Shown here: positions 18,625 through 27,168 of the stretch, piece after piece | Numbering within the stretch: position 1 is the stretch's first letter | How the letters are laid out: each line of letters opens with the position of its first letter | NCBI RefSeq assembly: GCF_004004515.1 | Contig: NZ_RXOL01000003.1 | Location: forward strand, 186,001-250,000 | Origin: Croceicoccus ponticola | Lineage (GTDB): Bacteria; Pseudomonadota; Alphaproteobacteria; Sphingomonadales; Sphingomonadaceae | Reading direction: 5' to 3' | DNA length: 64,000 bases | The notes under the pieces: generated by a model | Told to the model about the DNA's origin: nothing | The model's input: only the letters and a program-made list of their open reading frames with translations | Database searches by the model: none | Program-made: the position numbers and the translations under genes

Positions 18625-18746
18625 TTCAGAACCGCTGCAATGGCCTGCATTTCGAACGGAAAGCCCGATGCGATGAACAGCCCGGCCGCTCCCAGAACGA
18701 ATCCAATCGCGAAATTGCGCACGAGCGCCGAGTCGATGAGTGCCAT
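18621..18746 (-). CDS. small hydrophobic protein, 41 residues
   Basis: A short frame in front of msrA with a good ribosome binding site (GGAAAG, about 8 bases before ATG 18746). The product has one transmembrane helix, roughly residues 12-30 (NFAIGFVLGAAGLFIASGF). Its stop overlaps the probable CTG start of msrA by 4 bp, which suggests translational coupling. I do not recognise the family. It could be a small membrane partner of the reductase or simply a leader frame that sets msrA expression. Confidence 0.5.
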   Translation of the reverse strand: MALIDSALVRNFAIGFVLGAAGLFIASGFPFEMQAIAAVLN

Positions 18747-18850
18747 TGCGAAGTCTTTCCGTTTTATCTGTCACCGCCGTATTAACCATCCAAGCCTGAA
18801 GAAAGCGTGAACCCTATGCCACGCTTCCGTTCAGAAGCCTGAACGGCGGA

Positions 18851-20446
18851 TCAATGGCGGAAGTGGCGCATTCCGGTGAAGACCATGGCGATGCCACGTT
18901 CGTCAGCGGCGGCGATGACTTCCTCGTCGCGGATCGAACCGCCCGGCTGGATCACCGCGGTTGCCCCCGCTTCGGCGGCGGACAACAGCCCATCGGCAAA
19001 CGGGAAGAACGCATCCGATGCCACTGCGCTGCCCACCGTCATCGGCGCGGCCCAACCGCAGGTTTCGGCGGCTTCCTGCGCCTTGGCGGCGGCGATGCGC
19101 GCCGAATCGCGGCGGTTCATCTGGCCCGCGCCGATCCCGGCGGTCTGTCCATCCTTGGCATAGACGATGGCGTTCGACTTCACATGCCGCGCGACCGTCC
19201 ACGCAAACAGGCAATCCTTCAATTCCTGCTCGCTCGGCTGGCGCTTGGTCACGACTTTCAGGTCGGCCACGCTCACCGCGCCGGCGTCGCGGTCCTGCAC
19301 CAGCAATCCGCCCGCGATGACGACCTGATTGACGCCCTTGCGGCGCGGATCGGGAAATCCGTCGGACAACAGCAGCAGGCGCAGGTTCTTCTTCTTGGCG
19401 AACACCGCCTTCGCCTCTTCGCTCGCGTCCGGGGCGACGACGACTTCGGTAAAGATCTTGGCGATGGCTTCGGCGGTCGCGACATCCAGCGGGCGGTTCA
19501 CCGCGACGATGCCGCCGAACGCGGACACGCTGTCGCAGGCCAGCGCCTTGTCCCATGCCTCTGCCAACGTATCGGCAGTGGCGACGCCGCAGGGGTTGGC
19601 GTGTTTCACGATCACGACGGTCGGCGGGCCGTCACGGAATTCCGCGCACAGTTCGAGAGCGGCGTTCGCGTCGTTGTAGTTGTTGTACGAAAGCTCCTTG
19701 CCCTGCACTTGCACCGCTTGCGGCAAGCCGGACACGTGCGGGCCTTCGGGAACGTAGAGCGCCGCGTCCTGATGCGGGTTTTCGCCATAGCGCAGCGTGG
19801 ACACGAGTTTCGACGCCATCGCCCGGCGCGGCGGGAATTTCTGGTCCTGATCGACATAGGCAAACCACTGGCTGATCGCGGCGTCATAGGCGGCGGTCGC
19901 GGCGAACGCCTTGGCGGCCAGCATCTTGCGGAACACCAGCCCGGTCGCGCCGACGCTGGAATCCAGTTCGGTGATCAGCGCGCCGTAATCCGCCGGATCG
20001 GTCAGAATGGCGACGTAATCGTGGTTCTTCGCCGCCGAACGCACCATCGAAGGGCCGCCGATGTCGATGTTTTCAATCACCGTTTCGCGATCCGCGCCGC
20101 TGGCGACAGTCTGCTGGAACGGGTAGAGATTGACGACCACGAGATCGATCGCGCCGATCCCGTGCGCTTCCATCGCGGCGGCGTGTTCGGGATTGTCGCG
20201 CACCGCCAGAAGCCCGCCATGAACCATCGGGTGCAGCGTCTTGACCCGCCCGTCCATCATTTCGGGAAAGCCGGTGATGTCGGACACGTCCTTCACGTCC
20301 AGCCCAGCCTCGCGCAGCGCCTTGGCCGTGCCGCCGGTCGACACCAGTTCGACCTTGCGTGCGACCAGCGCCTTGCCCAGGTCTACCAGCCCCGTCTTGT
20401 CCGACACCGACAGGAGTGCGCGGCGGACAGTGATCGGTTTTTCCAT
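18851..20446 (-). CDS. purH: bifunctional AICAR formyltransferase / IMP cyclohydrolase
   Basis: 531 residues. Known: it performs the last two steps of purine synthesis, AICAR to FAICAR to IMP. The N-terminal cyclohydrolase domain opens with [16 protein letters not shown] and has STGGTAKAL. The C-terminal transformylase domain has [26 protein letters not shown] and the [11 protein letters not shown] segment. The gene lies downstream of rpe and a heparinase-family gene on the same strand, separated by 104 bp. Confidence 0.97.
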   Translation of the reverse strand: MEKPITVRRALLSVSDKTGLVDLGKALVARKVELVSTGGTAKALREAGLDVKDVSDITGFPEMMDGRVKTLHPMVHGGLLAVRDNPEHAAAMEAHGIGAIDLVVVNLYPFQQTVASGADRETVIENIDIGGPSMVRSAAKNHDYVAILTDPADYGALITELDSSVGATGLVFRKMLAAKAFAATAAYDAAISQWFAYVDQDQKFPPRRAMASKLVSTLRYGENPHQDAALYVPEGPHVSGLPQAVQVQGKELSYNNYNDANAALELCAEFRDGPPTVVIVKHANPCGVATADTLAEAWDKALACDSVSAFGGIVAVNRPLDVATAEAIAKIFTEVVVAPDASEEAKAVFAKKKNLRLLLLSDGFPDPRRKGVNQVVIAGGLLVQDRDAGAVSVADLKVVTKRQPSEQELKDCLFAWTVARHVKSNAIVYAKDGQTAGIGAGQMNRRDSARIAAAKAQEAAETCGWAAPMTVGSAVASDAFFPFADGLLSAAEAGATAVIQPGGSIRDEEVIAAADERGIAMVFTGMRHFRH

Positions 20447-20550
20447 GGAACGGGCCTTTCGGGGGAGTACGCATTACGGCGGTAATGGCTGCGCCTCTAG
20501 GGCGTCGTCCCGCTGCCTGCAAGAACCCGAATGGCGGATTTGCGCGGGGT

Positions 20551-22419
20551 TTACCCCATCCGGCGGAATGACCACCCGATTTTTCCACCCTCTCGCCCGA
20601 CTTGGCCGGTCACGATCAGCTGACGGATCTGGCGCGGGTGACCCCCGGCGTCGATCCACAGCGATTCTTCGACCGCCATGTTCAGCGCCAGCCCCTCGCC
20701 ATCGGCGCGAAATTGCCAATAACCCCCTTCGGGCATGGCCAGCGCCCAACCGCGCCCGCTGTCGCCGCTCAACTCATGGCCGATCTCGATGCCCTGACCC
20801 AGATGGAAGTGGATCGCAAAACCGTGCTCGCCCCGCTTCGCCTTGCGCCCGCGCGGCATCAGCCGATCCTCGCCATCCAGCGCCGTGCCGTCGGGCGAAA
20901 GGGCGAGACTGCGTTCGTGGTAAAGTCCGTGCCGGGCGGCATAACCGTCGTGCGATGCGGTCAGCACCGTGCGCCCGCCATCGTGGCTGCGATCGAACGT
21001 CACCGCTTTTACGCCCGAACCCAGCTTGCCCTGCGGTTCGACCGGGGTCGAATCCGCGTCGCCCAGCGTCAGCGTCGAATGCGCTGCGCTCGACCGCAGG
21101 CCATCTTCGATCCGGCGCGGCACCGCAGCGCCGGCAAGCGCGGCGCCGCCGCAATTGACGACAATGCGCTGATCGCGGTGGCTGAATTCGAACGCGAGGG
21201 TGGAGGCGCAGGCCCCGCGCGCTTCGCGTGCCCCCGGCGGCGGGGCGGCATCGAACTGGACGACTGACTGGCGCGCGTGAAGCCGATGATAGCCCCAGTG
21301 CTGCGCATCGTGCAGCGGCCGCGCACGCGGTTCGGCGGCTTCGACCAACATGGCGACGCGTTCTGGCAAAATCGGCACCCCGCCCTGCCAGCTGCCCAGC
21401 GAACCGTCGGCATGGGTCAGCGACAATAGCGCGGGCGTCATCAGCGAAAGCATGACCTGGATCTGTTCGGGCGGATCGCGGCGACACGCGCGGTAACAGG
21501 CGATCAGCCGCAGCAGCAGCGTGATCGTGTCGACCTGTTCGACCGGGGAGCGGGACAGCAAGCCGCCATCCTCTCCCATCGCGTCGCCCAGCGCGGCGAT
21601 CAACCCGGCTTCGCCATAAAGCCGGCGCGGCTTGCCATCGGGCAGCAACAGGCCGGCTGCCGTAATCGCGGCCCACGCGGGCAGGATTTCGCGCGACGGA
21701 AGCGAGCGTGCCGCCTGACGGTCGAGCCACAGCGCGCTTTTCGCAATGTGCTTGAGCATGCTGGCGCGAAACGCCCGGTCGCTGCCCGAAAGGATCAGCG
21801 GTGCATGGACCAGCCAGTTCAGCACGCGCAGGCCGGTATAGCCGACGTCCCATGCCGGACCCTCGCCGATTTCGCCGTTCACCAACAACCAGCGGCGCAG
21901 GATATCTTCGCTCACGGACGCGACCTTGTCCCGCGTTCCCGCAGCCTCAAGATCGGCGAGCCAGGTATAACCGTGTATCGCCCGCGCAACCGGCGGCGCA
22001 AGCGCTGTGCTGGCATAATCGGCTGTATCCGTACCGATCCGCTTGCCCGCAATCAGGAAGTGTCCGGCGCGGAGGGCCATGCCCGCCGCTCGTTCACCGG
22101 GCAAGGGTTCGTCGACAGTCGCCAAAAGGCGCAGGCGCGACGGCTTGTGAAACGGCCGCACGAGGTTGCGCGCCGGAACGCCACGCGCATAAAGAAAGCG
22201 CATCGCCCCGTCGATCATGCCAAGCCGGGGCGGCGAAATATCGGCCAGCGTCGGCTCGCCCGAAAGATCCGCACCGATGGTCGCAGCGGTCACTGCATTT
22301 GCGGGCGATTCGACGAGCCCGCCGTCATCCCGAGTGGCGTTCAAGGGTATCGCCTTTCGCCCCGGCGCAACGCCATTCCAACCGGCGCGTCGTCCAAGGC
22401 TTTCCGGCTCGACCCCCAT
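20551..22419 (-). CDS. heparinase II/III family protein
   Basis: 622 residues. The N-terminal two thirds is an alpha/alpha-barrel-like helical region (for example GYTWLADLEAAGTRDKV, WLLVNGEIGEGPAWDVGYTGLRVLNWLVH). The C-terminal third, from about residue 390, is the heparinase II/III-like beta domain, with FSHRDQRIVVNCGG and TLTLGDADSTPV. No signal peptide is apparent. Members of this family include polysaccharide lyases but also uncharacterised proteins common in Sphingomonadales, so a lyase activity is not assured. The start lies 7 bp after the rpe stop, so the two are co-transcribed. Confidence 0.85.
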   Translation of the reverse strand: MGVEPESLGRRAGWNGVAPGRKAIPLNATRDDGGLVESPANAVTAATIGADLSGEPTLADISPPRLGMIDGAMRFLYARGVPARNLVRPFHKPSRLRLLATVDEPLPGERAAGMALRAGHFLIAGKRIGTDTADYASTALAPPVARAIHGYTWLADLEAAGTRDKVASVSEDILRRWLLVNGEIGEGPAWDVGYTGLRVLNWLVHAPLILSGSDRAFRASMLKHIAKSALWLDRQAARSLPSREILPAWAAITAAGLLLPDGKPRRLYGEAGLIAALGDAMGEDGGLLSRSPVEQVDTITLLLRLIACYRACRRDPPEQIQVMLSLMTPALLSLTHADGSLGSWQGGVPILPERVAMLVEAAEPRARPLHDAQHWGYHRLHARQSVVQFDAAPPPGAREARGACASTLAFEFSHRDQRIVVNCGGAALAGAAVPRRIEDGLRSSAAHSTLTLGDADSTPVEPQGKLGSGVKAVTFDRSHDGGRTVLTASHDGYAARHGLYHERSLALSPDGTALDGEDRLMPRGRKAKRGEHGFAIHFHLGQGIEIGHELSGDSGRGWALAMPEGGYWQFRADGEGLALNMAVEESLWIDAGGHPRQIRQLIVTGQVGREGGKIGWSFRRMG

Positions 22420-22426
22420 CGCGCCA

Positions 22427-23092
22427 TCAGCCCCCCGCCGCCTTCAGCGCGGCGATGTTCGCCGCATACATGTCCGGCCCGCCCTTGAACGTTGCGGACC
22501 CGGCGACAAGCACGTCGGCCCCTGCATCGACGCACAGCTTGGCGATTTCGGCATTGACGCCGCCGTCGACTTCGAGGTGGATGGCGCGGCCGGTCTTGTC
22601 GATCATCTTGCGCACCGCCTCGATCTTGCGAAGCTGCGAATGGATGAAGCTTTGTCCGCCGAAACCGGGGTTCACGCTCATGACCAGGACAAGGTCGATG
22701 TCGTCGATCAGGTAGTCGAGCATCTTGGCCGGCGTCGCGGGATTGAGCGATATGCCCGCCTTGCAGCCCAGCGCCTTGATCGCCTGCACCGTGCGATGGA
22801 CATGCGGCCCCGCTTCGGGATGGACGGTGATGATGTCCGCGCCCGCTGCGGCAAATTCTTCGAGATAAAGGTCCACCGGACTGATCATCAGGTGAACGTC
22901 GAATATCTTGGCCGTGTGGGGGCGCAAGGCTTTTACCACCGCGGGACCGATAGTGATGTTGGGCACGAAATGCCCGTCCATGACGTCGACGTGGATCCAG
23001 TCGGCGCCAGCCGCGTCGATGGCGGCCACTTCCTCCCCCAATCTGGCGAAATCGGCGGAAAGGATGGACGGAGAGATGAGAGGTGCAGGCAT
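22427..23092 (-). CDS. rpe: ribulose-phosphate 3-epimerase
   Basis: 221 residues, typical length. Known: it interconverts ribulose-5-phosphate and xylulose-5-phosphate in the pentose phosphate pathway. Seen: [30 protein letters not shown] (metal and catalytic residues), [21 protein letters not shown], and LEVDGGVN with the second catalytic Asp, ending with the phosphate loop VAGSATF. First gene of the rpe-heparinase unit; divergent from the lasso cluster. Confidence 0.96.
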   Translation of the reverse strand: MPAPLISPSILSADFARLGEEVAAIDAAGADWIHVDVMDGHFVPNITIGPAVVKALRPHTAKIFDVHLMISPVDLYLEEFAAAGADIITVHPEAGPHVHRTVQAIKALGCKAGISLNPATPAKMLDYLIDDIDLVLVMSVNPGFGGQSFIHSQLRKIEAVRKMIDKTGRAIHLEVDGGVNAEIAKLCVDAGADVLVAGSATFKGGPDMYAANIAALKAAGG

Positions 23093-23230
23093 GCGTTGCG
23101 AACTACCGCAGGCAAGGCAGCAGCCACAAGCGCAATCGCCGCGCTTTCCACATCGCAGCCCGATGTGCCACGCGCACCGACCGCAGAACCCGCGATCTGA
23201 CCCGCCCCGGCACAGGCATCATGCATCTGC

Positions 23231-23259
23231 TTGTTTTTGCTCAAGCCAATGGTTAATTC
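23231..23259 (+). promoter_or_regulatory. candidate promoter of the lasso peptide cluster
   Basis: TTGTTT (23231-23236), a 17-base spacer and TAATTC (23254-23259) precede the first cluster gene by 30-60 bases, in an unusually AT-rich stretch of the rpe/cluster intergenic region. Support is by pattern and place only. Confidence 0.35.
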
Positions 23260-23318
23260 CAACCCGGTTGCCGGACGCTTGGGGGCGTATGACAGGGGCA
23301 ACCTGTTTCTGGGGTGCA

Positions 23319-24167
23319 ATGACCGAACTAACTCCCGCAATGCTGATGATGCGAGAGTGTCGCGTTCGCGAAGGCATCGTTCCCGATACCCTAGCCGGAA
23401 TGCGCATTGCCGTGGGCAAGAACGATATGGTGGGCGAAGAATTCCTGCTGCGCGACGATGGCCTTGCCATTTATTACAGGCGCGGCGACGGCGTGACTGT
23501 GCAGCTCGACGACCAGAGCAAGGCCGGAATGCTCGAACTGTTCCTGTCCGGCACCGTGCACAGCGCGATCGCGGCGCTGAACGGACTGACCCCGATCCAC
23601 GCATCGGCGGTCGCCATCGACGGCAGGGCATTCGCATTTTCGGGCGCGTCGGGCGCGGGCAAGTCGACCACTGCCGCAGCGTTGCGGCAGCGCGGGCTTC
23701 CGATTGTGGCCGACGATACGCTGGTCGTGGATCTTTCCACGCCCGCCCCCAACTGCCTGCCGGGGCACAAGCGGTTGAAGCTCTGGCCGGATTCGCTGGC
23801 CCTGACCGGTCTGCCCAGCCTGCAACTGGTATCCGAAGATTATAGGAAGTTCTTTGCGACCGACAGCGGCAGCGATGTCGACGCGCCACTGCCGCTGGCC
23901 GCCATCATCGGGTTGGAAATCGGCGAAGATCCGTCGTTCGAGCCTGTTCGCGGAGCGCAGCGCATCACATTACTGGATGACGACCATTATACCGCCTACC
24001 TTCATTCGTCGGCCCGGGGGCACGACCGCGCCGGACGGCTCGCCGCGCTGGCGGCTCTGGCCAACCGGATCGAAGTCTTTCGCTTCGTCCGCCCGCTCGA
24101 CCCGGCACGTTTTACCGAATCGATCGATCTCCTGATCGATCGGCTGTCACAGGTTTCCTCACGATGA
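23319..24167 (+). CDS. lasso peptide kinase, HPr kinase-like fold (K)
   Basis: 282 residues with the HPr kinase/phosphorylase-like core: IHASAVAI (about residues 93-100), a P-loop SGASGAGKSTT (108-118) and a downstream VADDT. Known: kinases of this kind in lasso clusters (PadeK, ThcoK, SyanK) phosphorylate the C-terminal residue of the precursor. Here the precursor ends in Ser, which fits. It lacks the N-terminal domain of true HPr kinases. The start is either ATG 23319 or ATG 23289, both behind G-rich stretches. The stop overlaps the B1 start by 4 bp, which places it firmly in the cluster. Confidence 0.82.
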   Translation: MTELTPAMLMMRECRVREGIVPDTLAGMRIAVGKNDMVGEEFLLRDDGLAIYYRRGDGVTVQLDDQSKAGMLELFLSGTVHSAIAALNGLTPIHASAVAIDGRAFAFSGASGAGKSTTAAALRQRGLPIVADDTLVVDLSTPAPNCLPGHKRLKLWPDSLALTGLPSLQLVSEDYRKFFATDSGSDVDAPLPLAAIIGLEIGEDPSFEPVRGAQRITLLDDDHYTAYLHSSARGHDRAGRLAALAALANRIEVFRFVRPLDPARFTESIDLLIDRLSQVSSR

Positions 24168-24439
24168 CGATAATCAGCAAATGCGAAGGCCGCTATGTCG
24201 AGACGGAAGTCGATGGCGAACTGGTCTTGATGAACACCGCAACCGGCCGCTTCTATGCGCTTGAAACCAGCGCGCTTGCCATCTGGCGCAGCATCGACGG
24301 CCAAAGCAGCCGCGCGCAGATCGCCGCCGCGCTGGCACGCGAATTCAACGTGGCGGAAGAAACGGTGGCGACGGACATGGCCGCCTTCCTGGCCGATCTG
24401 ACCGATGCCGGGCTTATCGAGGAAAAGGCCGGGGCGTGA
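24164..24439 (+). CDS. PqqD-like RiPP recognition protein of the lasso cluster (B1)
   Basis: 91 residues with the PqqD/RRE pattern: a short beta-hairpin (VDGELVLMNTATGRFYAL), the segment LAIWRSIDG, then helices with FNVAEETVATDMAAFLADLTDAGLI. Known: the RRE grips the leader of the precursor through a Y-x-x-P-x-L type motif and delivers it to the B2 protease. It overlaps both the kinase before it (ATGA) and B2 after it (GTGA). In many proteobacterial lasso clusters B1 and B2 are fused; here they are separate. Confidence 0.9.
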   Translation: MTIISKCEGRYVETEVDGELVLMNTATGRFYALETSALAIWRSIDGQSSRAQIAAALAREFNVAEETVATDMAAFLADLTDAGLIEEKAGA

Positions 24440-24906
24440 TCCGCGTCCGCCTGCGCACGCTGGAGGCGATGGCGCTGGCGCTGATCGCGCGGCTGCTGAT
24501 ACGGTTTGTCCCGCTGGCCAGGTGGAGCCAGTTGCTGGGCGAATCGATCCCTGCGGGACAGTCCGCCGACATCGCCGATCATGACGAAACCGCCGATACC
24601 CAAACGGATGAAATGGTGCGCGCCTGCGCTGCGGCGGTCCGTCGCGCGACCATGCGGATGCCCGGGACGATTTGCCTTCCCCAAGCGATCGCGCTGCAAT
24701 GGATGCTGGCGCGGCGGCGCATCGGATCGGCCATAATCCTTGGATTCGTTCCGTTGGCGCGCAGAGGAGTAGGTGACGATCTGCACGCCTGGGTCGAATG
24801 GAATGGGCGCAAGATCATCGGTGACACGGGTGATGCGCATGCCAGACTGTTACAATTCAGGACAAGTTACGATTCCGGTGATTGCAACAGCGGGACTTTT
24901 TGCTAG
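24436..24906 (+). CDS. lasso peptide leader peptidase, transglutaminase-like (B2)
   Basis: 156 residues, GTG start overlapping the B1 stop. The Cys-His-Asp triad of transglutaminase-like B2 proteins is present: Cys80 in GTICLPQAIALQWML, His117 in LHAWVEWNG and Asp130 in IIGDTGD. An N-terminal hydrophobic stretch (about residues 10-26) may associate with the membrane. Known: B2 removes the leader, freeing the core N terminus for ring closure. The last 20 residues are Ser/Gly/Cys-containing and of unknown role. Confidence 0.88.
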   Translation: MIRVRLRTLEAMALALIARLLIRFVPLARWSQLLGESIPAGQSADIADHDETADTQTDEMVRACAAAVRRATMRMPGTICLPQAIALQWMLARRRIGSAIILGFVPLARRGVGDDLHAWVEWNGRKIIGDTGDAHARLLQFRTSYDSGDCNSGTFC

Positions 24907-24987
24907 AGACTCTGTCGTGAATGCAATTGGTTAACGGGTCGTTTCCTTTTTGGGAGCGGCCATTTTTACAACTGGGGGAAACGGGTC

Positions 24988-25125
24988 ATGCAGAACACTT
25001 CCAAGCGCAGCTGGAACAAGCCGGAACTGAAAAAGGTCGGCACGTTGCACGACGTCGCAGGCACCGGCATTGCTTCTGACCAGAGCGTGGGCAACGCGCA
25101 GGGCGTCGGCAACGGCCGTAGCTGA
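24988..25125 (+). CDS. lasso peptide precursor (A), 45 residues
   Basis: A short gene between B2 and C with GGGGGAAA about 8 bases before ATG 24988. The leader has W9-N-K-P12-E-L14, a variant of the Y-x-x-P-x-L motif recognised by B1, and VGTLHDVAG follows. The only acidic residue after the leader is Asp31. Ring closure at the usual position 7-9 therefore sets the core N terminus at Gly25 (Gly1-Asp7 ring, core GTGIASD plus a 14-residue tail); Ala24 with an 8-residue ring is second best. The penultimate leader residue would be Val rather than the usual Thr. The tail SVGNAQGVGNGRS has no aromatic or bulky plug residue and ends in Ser, the likely kinase target. Confidence 0.8.
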   Translation: MQNTSKRSWNKPELKKVGTLHDVAGTGIASDQSVGNAQGVGNGRS

Positions 25126-25175
25126 CCTGTGCATGACCTTGGCGCCTGATTGGCGCCGGTTCTAACGATTTCATC

Positions 25176-27080
25176 ATGATCGCGGCAGGAATCGATTGGG
25201 GGAACGACCCTCTTATCGACTTGTCGCGCATCGTGTCGGGCGTTCCCTCGGTTCTTGGGGGCGCTTCGTTCGTTGCGAATCTTGGCAACGGCGTCCTGAT
25301 CGACACCGGCAAAGATCGGACATTCCAATCCGATACTTGCGGACATCCGCCCTTTTCATCGGCTGATCGGGTCTTGCGCGCACCTTCCGGGGCGCCCGTC
25401 CTCTTCAATGGCTGGCTCGACAATCATGCCACGATGGCCCGCGAGCTGGATTTACCTTCCGACGTACCGGCCGCGACGATCTATGGCGCTGCGGTAGAGG
25501 CGTGGGGGATCGAGGCGGAACGACGCCTGATCGGCGACTATGCCGCCGTGATGATCCCGGCCGACGGTGTCCTGCGCATGGCCCGCGCGCCGTGGTCGTC
25601 TCGCGGGCTTTTCTGGGCCGCATCCGGTGCCGCAATGGTCGCGGCATCGACGCTGAAGCCGATATTCGCCGCGGGATTCGTAAAACGCGCCAACCCCGAT
25701 CGCTATGCCGAAATGCTCTACGGACTGGCCGACACTTGGGGCGACCGACATTTCTATGACGGCATCCACGCCGTTCCGCAGGGCTCGGTCGTCACGGTCG
25801 ATCATGGGCGGGCATCGAGCGTCCAATGGTACGATCCGCACGCTCTCGCCCCGGTCAGGTTTTCGCATGATCGCGAATATGTCGATGCGGCCACCGGACT
25901 GCTCGCCGAAGCCGTCGAATCGGCGCTGCGCTCCTCGCGCAAGCCGGGAATCCTGCTGTCGGGCGGCCTCGATTCGCCGATCGTCGCGGCCGAAATGCTG
26001 CGGCAGTTGCCCACCGGACGCCGGCTGAAAAGCTTTACGTTCGAACCTTTGGCTGGCGAGCACGAACCGGCATTGTCGGGCCATTTCCATTCCGATCGCC
26101 CGGCCGTCGAACGGTTTGCCGCGATGCACCCCGCGCTCGATCCGCAATTCGTGGATAATGGCGGTATCGCGTTCGGCAACAGGCTTGATGACATGTTCCG
26201 GGCATCCGACGCGGCCTATCCGGGCCTTGTCGCCACGGAATTTCATGGGCCATGGCAGGCCGCCGCCGATGCGGGGTGCGATTGGCTGTTCACGGCCGAC
26301 TTCGGAAACCAGACTTTCAGCTGCGACGGGCGCTGGGCCTTTGTCGAATTCCTGCGGACCGGACAGTTTGGCGAATTGATGCGATTGTTGCGCGACACTC
26401 CGGGCGACGATCGGCCGATGTTGCGCAGGCTGGCGACGCGGTCGATCCTGCCCAACCTGCCTGCCGCGATGCGTGCCGCCTTGCGCACGTTGGTCCACGG
26501 CAGTCCGCATCGGCCGCTCGTCCGCCGCGAAGTCGTCGAACGGCTCGACCTCGAAACACGTTATCGGAAACGTTACGGCGACCGCGAATGGGTGCGCAGC
26601 CGCGCCGATTTCATCGACGATGCCTGGCAATCGCTTTCGGGCGGGACCGAGATGCTGGCCGCTGTCGAACAGATGCACGGTTTTCGCATGCGTGCGGTGC
26701 CGCAATATCGGCCGCTCATCGAATTCAGCCTGTCGATCCCGACCGATCAGTTCGTGCGCGGCGGCACCAGCCGCTGGCTCGCGCGGCGCATGGCACAAGG
26801 GCGCATGCCCGAACAACAGCGGTTGAACACGCGATACGGGCGCCACGGCGTCGACTGGCACCAGCGCAATACGCCAAGGATAGCCGAAATGCGCATGGAG
26901 CTGGAACGGTTGGCCGACGACCCGTTGATGAGCGCCATCATCGACGTGGATCGTGCCGTCGACCTGCTCGACGAATGGCCGGATCGCCCTACCTATCGCG
27001 GCAAGCTGGAAGTCTTCATGCCGACCGCCGCCGCCATCGTGGCCGGACGTTTCGCGCGCTATGTCGAAGGGCGTAACTAA
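25176..27080 (+). CDS. lasso cyclase, asparagine-synthetase-like (C)
   Basis: 634 residues. An N-terminal glutaminase-like domain lacks the catalytic Cys2 (it starts MIAAGID), as expected for a lasso cyclase that does not use glutamine. The synthetase domain has the ATP pyrophosphate loop LLSGGLDSPIV (about residues 260-270). Known: it adenylates the ring Asp/Glu side chain and closes the isopeptide bond to the core N terminus, threading the tail. It begins 50 bp after the precursor. The C-terminal part (residues about 440-634) carries the helical region usual for this family. Confidence 0.92.
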   Translation: MIAAGIDWGNDPLIDLSRIVSGVPSVLGGASFVANLGNGVLIDTGKDRTFQSDTCGHPPFSSADRVLRAPSGAPVLFNGWLDNHATMARELDLPSDVPAATIYGAAVEAWGIEAERRLIGDYAAVMIPADGVLRMARAPWSSRGLFWAASGAAMVAASTLKPIFAAGFVKRANPDRYAEMLYGLADTWGDRHFYDGIHAVPQGSVVTVDHGRASSVQWYDPHALAPVRFSHDREYVDAATGLLAEAVESALRSSRKPGILLSGGLDSPIVAAEMLRQLPTGRRLKSFTFEPLAGEHEPALSGHFHSDRPAVERFAAMHPALDPQFVDNGGIAFGNRLDDMFRASDAAYPGLVATEFHGPWQAAADAGCDWLFTADFGNQTFSCDGRWAFVEFLRTGQFGELMRLLRDTPGDDRPMLRRLATRSILPNLPAAMRAALRTLVHGSPHRPLVRREVVERLDLETRYRKRYGDREWVRSRADFIDDAWQSLSGGTEMLAAVEQMHGFRMRAVPQYRPLIEFSLSIPTDQFVRGGTSRWLARRMAQGRMPEQQRLNTRYGRHGVDWHQRNTPRIAEMRMELERLADDPLMSAIIDVDRAVDLLDEWPDRPTYRGKLEVFMPTAAAIVAGRFARYVEGRN

Positions 27081-27168
27081 GCAATGGCCTGCCGTTTGGC
27101 CATGCTCTGCGCGCCCGCCGCACATACCTTGCGTGACGCAGCGCGCCGCAATCGCTAGAGCGGCGATC

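Noticed and set aside
18854-20485. Plus-strand 543-codon frame opposite purH
   Set aside because: PurH on the minus strand is complete with all motifs; the opposite frame has no domain and shadows its codons.
25063-25125. Lasso core starting at Gly27 after Thr26
   Set aside because: Asp31 would then be at position 5, too small a ring; no other Asp or Glu follows, so Gly25 (ring of 7) or Ala24 (ring of 8) is the only fitting start.
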